Positions 59,788 to 64,000 of a stretch of 64,000 nucleotides of DNA are shown here, piece by piece. Source of the DNA: Bacillota bacterium (GTDB lineage Bacteria; Bacillota; UBA994; UBA5500); NCBI GenBank assembly GCA_029781045.1, contig JAKOXL010000023.1, positions 1 to 64,000 on the forward strand, read 5' to 3'. Every line of letters starts with the position of its first letter. Positions within the stretch are counted from its first letter, which is position 1. The notes below the pieces were generated by a model. It did no database searches. It had not been told where the DNA came from and saw only the letters and a program-made list of their open reading frames with translations. Position numbers and translations under genes: made by a program.

Positions 59788-59825
59788 GCAAAACAGGGTT
59801 ACCCTTGCGGATAACCCTGTTTTCT
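59788..59825. terminator. Bidirectional terminator
   Basis: AAAACAGGGTTACCCTTGCGGATAACCCTGTTTTCTT. Confidence 0.85.
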
Positions 59826-59830
59826 TACAT

Positions 59831-60217
59831 CTATTCCTTTTTGGCGAGCCAGAGGCCATGGAGGTTACAGTACTCGCGAGCCTCGGTTACCTTTTCAAAG
59901 GGTGCACAGAAAACTGCAACGGGTGGCTGGCCGGGCTTTAGGTACTCCCGATAGACTTGGCCGTCGGCAACAATTTCAATCCATTCGATCCAGTGCTCGT
60001 CAATCATCGGGTGGTCAACGCTACCTACTTTCACGCGGGTGCCCTCGGGGGCAGGTTCGATCACGGGAACGTGCTTCTCATAGGCGCTATCGGCGGTTTG
60101 CGGTGCCATATGCTCCATAGGCTGCCCGCAGCAAACCAATGTGCCGGCTGCGGCGTGTACCACTTCCACGATATTGCCACATATGTTGCACTTGTAGACC
60201 TGTCTCAATTCGGTCAT
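59831..60217 (-). CDS. Desulfoferrodoxin (superoxide reductase)
   Basis: [77 protein letters not shown]. Confidence 0.95.
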   Translation of the reverse strand: MTELRQVYKCNICGNIVEVVHAAAGTLVCCGQPMEHMAPQTADSAYEKHVPVIEPAPEGTRVKVGSVDHPMIDEHWIEWIEIVADGQVYREYLKPGQPPVAVFCAPFEKVTEAREYCNLHGLWLAKKE

Positions 60218-60249
60218 CATAAACACCCTCCTTCGGTTTCTTTATACCC

Positions 60250-60278
60250 ATTATAGTAATCATTATCATTACGGTCAA
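60250..60278 (-). promoter_or_regulatory. Sigma-A-type promoter with Fur/PerR-like box in the spacer
   Basis: Minus strand TTGACC-GTAATGATAATGATTAC(17 nt)-TATAAT. Confidence 0.75.
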
Positions 60279-60333
60279 GCGAAAAATGCGGCGGGGGTCA
60301 TACCCGGTAGGTATGGCACACAGCCCCATTACT

Positions 60334-60870
60334 CTAGCGTTCTAGGGGTTGCGGCTTGGGGTATTCCACTCCAAAGGTTTCGACTGTGACGGTGGCCATT
60401 TTCTGCTCTTCATAAGGCCGATCGAACCAGTCCCGTGGAGTATTGACTATGGCATCGGCCACTTCAATTCCGCTAATTACCTTACCAAAGGCGGCGTACT
60501 GCCCATCCAGATGGGGAGCGTCGGCTACCATGATAAAGAACTGGGAGCCGGCCGAATCGGGATTAGCTGCCCTCGCCATGGAAACAACCCCCCGAGTGTG
60601 CTTCAAATCGTTGGCAAAACCGTTAGCTGTAAACTCCCCTTTGATACTGTACCCGGGACCACCAGTGCCTGTGCCCAATGGGTCGCCGCCCTGGATCATG
60701 AAACCAGGGATTACCCGGTGGAATATAAGACCATCGTAATAACCCTTTTGTACCAAAGAGATAAAGTTGTGCACCGTATTGGGGGCCACTTGGGGATAGA
60801 GCTCTATCTCCATCTGTCCTCCGTTTTCCATCGTAATAGTAACCAGAGGATTAGTTTGCATTGCTGTCAT
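60334..60870 (-). CDS. Peptidylprolyl isomerase (cyclophilin type)
   Basis: FHRVIPGFMIQGGDPLGTGTGGPGYSIKGEF; SAGSQFFIMVADAPHLDGQYAAFGKV. Confidence 0.95.
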   Translation of the reverse strand: MTAMQTNPLVTITMENGGQMEIELYPQVAPNTVHNFISLVQKGYYDGLIFHRVIPGFMIQGGDPLGTGTGGPGYSIKGEFTANGFANDLKHTRGVVSMARAANPDSAGSQFFIMVADAPHLDGQYAAFGKVISGIEVADAIVNTPRDWFDRPYEEQKMATVTVETFGVEYPKPQPLER

Positions 60871-60892
60871 ACCTCTCTTCCTTTCTTTACGG

Positions 60893-61891
60893 CTAACGGG
60901 CAATCGTTCGGGGAGCTGGATAGGTTACGTCAAAAGTCTCGACGATAATGCTCAGAATCCGGGGCGGCTCTAGTGCCAAGCTCAAGTCAGTACCATCATT
61001 GGGTACTCGCGAGATGCGATCGGCTACCTCCTGACCGGAGATGACTTTGCCGAAAGCCGCATACTGGCCATCCAACTGGGGAGCGTCGGCCACCATGATG
61101 AAGAATTGGGAGCCGGCCGAATCGGGATCAGCAGGGGTACGGGCCATAGAAATCACCCCTTTGGTATGGGAAAGACTGTTGCTGAAACCGTTGGCAGCAA
61201 ACTCACCTTTAATAGAATAGCCGGGCCCGCCAGTACCGTTGCCCTGCGGATCGCCCCCCTGAATAATGAAATCGGGCACGACGCGGTGAAAAGTGAGGCC
61301 ATCATAAAACCCTTGTTGGGCCAAAGAAATGAAGTTATTTACGGTGTTGGGGGCAATATCGGGGTAAAGCTCCAACTGAATTCGCTCTCCATTCGCCATG
61401 GTGATGGTGGCAATAGGATTATTATCACTTTCCAAACTGGCAGCAAAGGCAGCTCTTAATAGTTCCAATTCGGCGGCGTTCTTAACCTGCGGAATCTTGT
61501 TGCGAAGCCGCTCCAAGTTGACCGCCAAGACATAATCGGGGCGAGCCAGCACCTCTTTTTGTTGGTTGGCAGCCAAATCGGCCTCCCGCACATAGATTAG
61601 CTGGTCCTGCCTTACGTTGGTTATCTCTTCCCACTCCCCCTTGCCCGTCAGATAAGTGCCCTTCTTAAACGGATTAAAGCGACTTTCGGCCACCGTATAA
61701 GCAGTTAAGGGACGGTAATTGCCCCGCAACATGTGAACCTGCCCGTCGGCCCCTTCATAAAGCCAGACTAAAGACCCCCGATACTTAAACTGGGCCTCAT
61801 GGACTTGAATTACCTCCTGGGGAACCGGTTGGCAACCTACCAAGGGTAGGATCAGAGCCACCAATAGGGCCAATATGATTGTCTTCCTCAT
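60893..61891 (-). CDS. Cyclophilin-type peptidylprolyl isomerase lipoprotein with N-terminal extension
   Basis: Lipobox LPLVGCQP; FHRVVPDFIIQGGDPQGNGTGGPGYSIKGEF. Confidence 0.93.
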   Translation of the reverse strand: MRKTIILALLVALILPLVGCQPVPQEVIQVHEAQFKYRGSLVWLYEGADGQVHMLRGNYRPLTAYTVAESRFNPFKKGTYLTGKGEWEEITNVRQDQLIYVREADLAANQQKEVLARPDYVLAVNLERLRNKIPQVKNAAELELLRAAFAASLESDNNPIATITMANGERIQLELYPDIAPNTVNNFISLAQQGFYDGLTFHRVVPDFIIQGGDPQGNGTGGPGYSIKGEFAANGFSNSLSHTKGVISMARTPADPDSAGSQFFIMVADAPQLDGQYAAFGKVISGQEVADRISRVPNDGTDLSLALEPPRILSIIVETFDVTYPAPRTIAR

Positions 61892-61905
61892 GTTGTCTCC
61901 ACTCC

Positions 61906-62658
61906 TTAGCGCGATGGTACAGCTCCTATTTTGCCCACGGTGGCGGCATAAACCACAAATTGATCTACACCGTTAAGGCCTAAGGTATTGTTTATCCGGT
62001 CATCGTCAAAGGCACCGATAGCACAGCAACCACAACCGATGGCCGTTACCGCCAAATAGAGGTTTTGGCAAACATGCCCCGCATCTAGGAAAACATAGCG
62101 GTAAGCCCGGTCTTGATATCGGTACACAGAACGATAAATGTCGGCCACCCAGATGAAGGTGACTGCACTGTTACCCACATAAGGTTGCTCCCCACAATCT
62201 TCCTCAATACGTTGGCTGATGTGAGCATCCAGGTTAACCACGGCTAGCTTATGTTCCAAGGCTAGGTATCGATAAAGACCCGGCCGCAAGCCTGACACCC
62301 GATTAACTAGAAGGAAGGTTTCAAAGGGGTGACGGGCTCCCGCAGAGGGAACGGTGCGCATGGTCGCCGGTCGATTGGTTACTTTTCTAACCCCCTGAGT
62401 TTGCCACAGCAAATAGGCCAACTCGGATAGGGAAAGGGGTGTCTGCGTATACTTACGCCAGGTTTTGCGCTGCTCAAAGGCATCGGTTATATCTAGAGCA
62501 GGAACTTCAATTGTTTCCGGACCGGGTAATTCAATTAGTTCTCCTCCTTCTGCGCCCCAGGCCAAGGGTGGCTGGGGAAGCCCCTTATCCTGGTCCGATT
62601 CTCCTAGATATTGATATTTGGTTCTCTCCATAAACTCTTGACCAATTGTTTTCGTCAT
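61906..62658 (-). CDS. SagB/ThcOx family nitroreductase-like dehydrogenase
   Basis: RKTWRKYTQTPLSLSELAYLLWQTQGV; RTVPSAGARHPFETFLLVNRV; FLDAGHVCQNLYLAVTAIGCGCCAIGAFDDDRIN. Confidence 0.9.
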   Translation of the reverse strand: MTKTIGQEFMERTKYQYLGESDQDKGLPQPPLAWGAEGGELIELPGPETIEVPALDITDAFEQRKTWRKYTQTPLSLSELAYLLWQTQGVRKVTNRPATMRTVPSAGARHPFETFLLVNRVSGLRPGLYRYLALEHKLAVVNLDAHISQRIEEDCGEQPYVGNSAVTFIWVADIYRSVYRYQDRAYRYVFLDAGHVCQNLYLAVTAIGCGCCAIGAFDDDRINNTLGLNGVDQFVVYAATVGKIGAVPSR

Positions 62659-62853
62659 ACCATCATCTCCCTTCCTATATTGTCCCTAAATATATTCTCG
62701 CTTAAAGGGCCAGCACCTTTTTAGGTGGCACTAAAGCTGAATTGGCTAGGACGCCTGCCCTTGGTATATAATAGAACATGACCTTTTACCAGTGGTTGCG
62801 CCTCTTCTAGACCTGTGTTATAAATAGGCAAATATAAGAAGGAGGGTGAGACA

Positions 62854-64000
62854 ATGGCAAACAAAGAAGCGGAAACGACCAACTTTATCCGCAAAATCAT
62901 TGACGAAGACATAGCTAAAGGCTGGAATGATGGACGCGTACATACCCGTTTTCCACCGGAGCCCAACGGGTATTTGCATATTGGCCACGCCAAAGCTATT
63001 TTTCTCAATTACAGCATTGCAAAAGACTATAACGGGCTTTTTAACGTGCGCTTTGATGACACAAACCCGCTAAAAGAAGAGCAGGAATATGTAGATGCCA
63101 TTCTTAACGACATTAAATGGTTAGGTGTGGACTGGGGTGATCGCCTCTTCTTCGCCGCCGACTATTTCGACCGCATGTACGAAATGGCGGTGCAACTGAT
63201 TAAGAAGGGCAAAGCCTACGTTGATGACCTTAGTGCCGACGAGATTCGCGAATACCGGGGTACCCTAACGGAACCGGGCCGGGAAAGCCCCTACCGGAAC
63301 CGTTCGGTAGAAGAAAACTTAGACCTGTTTGAACGCATGAAGAACGGCGAATTTCCCGATGGCTCCCGCGTATTGCGAGCCAAGATAGATATGGCCTCGC
63401 CCAACATCAATATGCGTGACCCGGTTCTCTATCGAATCCGCCATGCCTCTCACCACCGTAGTGGAGATAAATGGTGCATCTATCCTATGTACGACTTTGC
63501 CCATCCATTGGAGGATGCCTTTGAGAACATTACCCATTCCCTCTGCTCCATCGAATATGCGGATCACAACGAGCTCTACGAATGGGTATTAGATAATGTG
63601 GATTACAGCGGGCCAGGTATCACCGGTCGGCCAAAGCAGATCGAATTTGCCCGGCTTAATCTAACCCATACGGTGATGAGCAAACGGAAACTGCGACGCT
63701 TGGTGGAAGAGGGCATTGTAAACGGCTGGGATGACCCGCGCTTACCCACCATTGCCGGCCTAAGAAGACGGGGTTACACACCAAAGGCCATTGAAAACTT
63801 CTGCGACCGCATCGGCGTGGCCCGTAGCGACAGCATCGTAGATATCGCCTTCTTGGAGCACTGTATACGGGAGGATCTCAATGCCACCGCTAATCGGCTC
63901 ATGGTGGTACTCCGGCCGCTAAAAATCACCTTGGAGAATTATCCGGAGGATCAGGTGGAGTGGGTAACCATTGAGAATAACCCGGAGAATCCGGAAGCAG
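62854..64000 (+). CDS. glnS: Glutaminyl-tRNA synthetase, N-terminal part (continues past window edge)
   Basis: [89 protein letters not shown]. Open ORF at window end, so absent from the track. Confidence 0.95.
   Translation, partial: MANKEAETTNFIRKIIDEDIAKGWNDGRVHTRFPPEPNGYLHIGHAKAIFLNYSIAKDYNGLFNVRFDDTNPLKEEQEYVDAILNDIKWLGVDWGDRLFFAADYFDRMYEMAVQLIKKGKAYVDDLSADEIREYRGTLTEPGRESPYRNRSVEENLDLFERMKNGEFPDGSRVLRAKIDMASPNINMRDPVLYRIRHASHHRSGDKWCIYPMYDFAHPLEDAFENITHSLCSIEYADHNELYEWVLDNVDYSGPGITGRPKQIEFARLNLTHTVMSKRKLRRLVEEGIVNGWDDPRLPTIAGLRRRGYTPKAIENFCDRIGVARSDSIVDIAFLEHCIREDLNATANRLMVVLRPLKITLENYPEDQVEWVTIENNPENPEA

Noticed and set aside
1-64000. Mobile elements, prophage, CRISPR-Cas or defence island, tRNA/rRNA genes
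   Set aside because: I looked for transposase, integrase, Cas and phage-like translations, spaced direct repeats and tRNA-like sequences and saw none.

Overview
The 64 kb window appears to be chromosomal sequence from an anaerobic, spore-forming Firmicute. Supporting genes are a gerA/gerB/gerC-type germinant receptor operon, a T-box-controlled ileS, desulfoferrodoxin and addAB. Most of it is ordinary housekeeping and peptide-catabolism content: four M20 peptidases, an M14 carboxypeptidase, an M15 peptidase, sbcCD, addAB, typA, ileS, asd, glnS (truncated by the window edge) and a 5'-truncated glycerate kinase at the left edge. I saw no rRNA, tRNA, CRISPR array, prophage or transposase. The most notable unexplained signal is a repeated intergenic element. 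Two copies (35839-36178 on +, 44016-44250 on -) share conserved blocks and the same bulged stem-loop, one with about 90 nt inserted in the loop, and both end in a hairpin with a compensatory stem change. A third partial copy (25362-25440, +) lies in the addB leader. It is a candidate undescribed structured RNA or non-autonomous element. Other items worth checking: three genes with apparent disruptions (SDR with two offsetting indels, DUF255 protein with a 1-nt frameshift, DUF3825 gene with an in-frame TGA after a conserved-looking N-terminus), a small-palindrome repeat family with variable stems and a shared flank, a leader ORF/terminator hairpin before an orphan NuoL/MrpD-like gene, a Fur/PerR-like operator filling the spacer of the desulfoferrodoxin promoter, and a tandem pair of uncharacterised small beta-rich proteins. 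All family assignments are from reading the translations; no database search was run.
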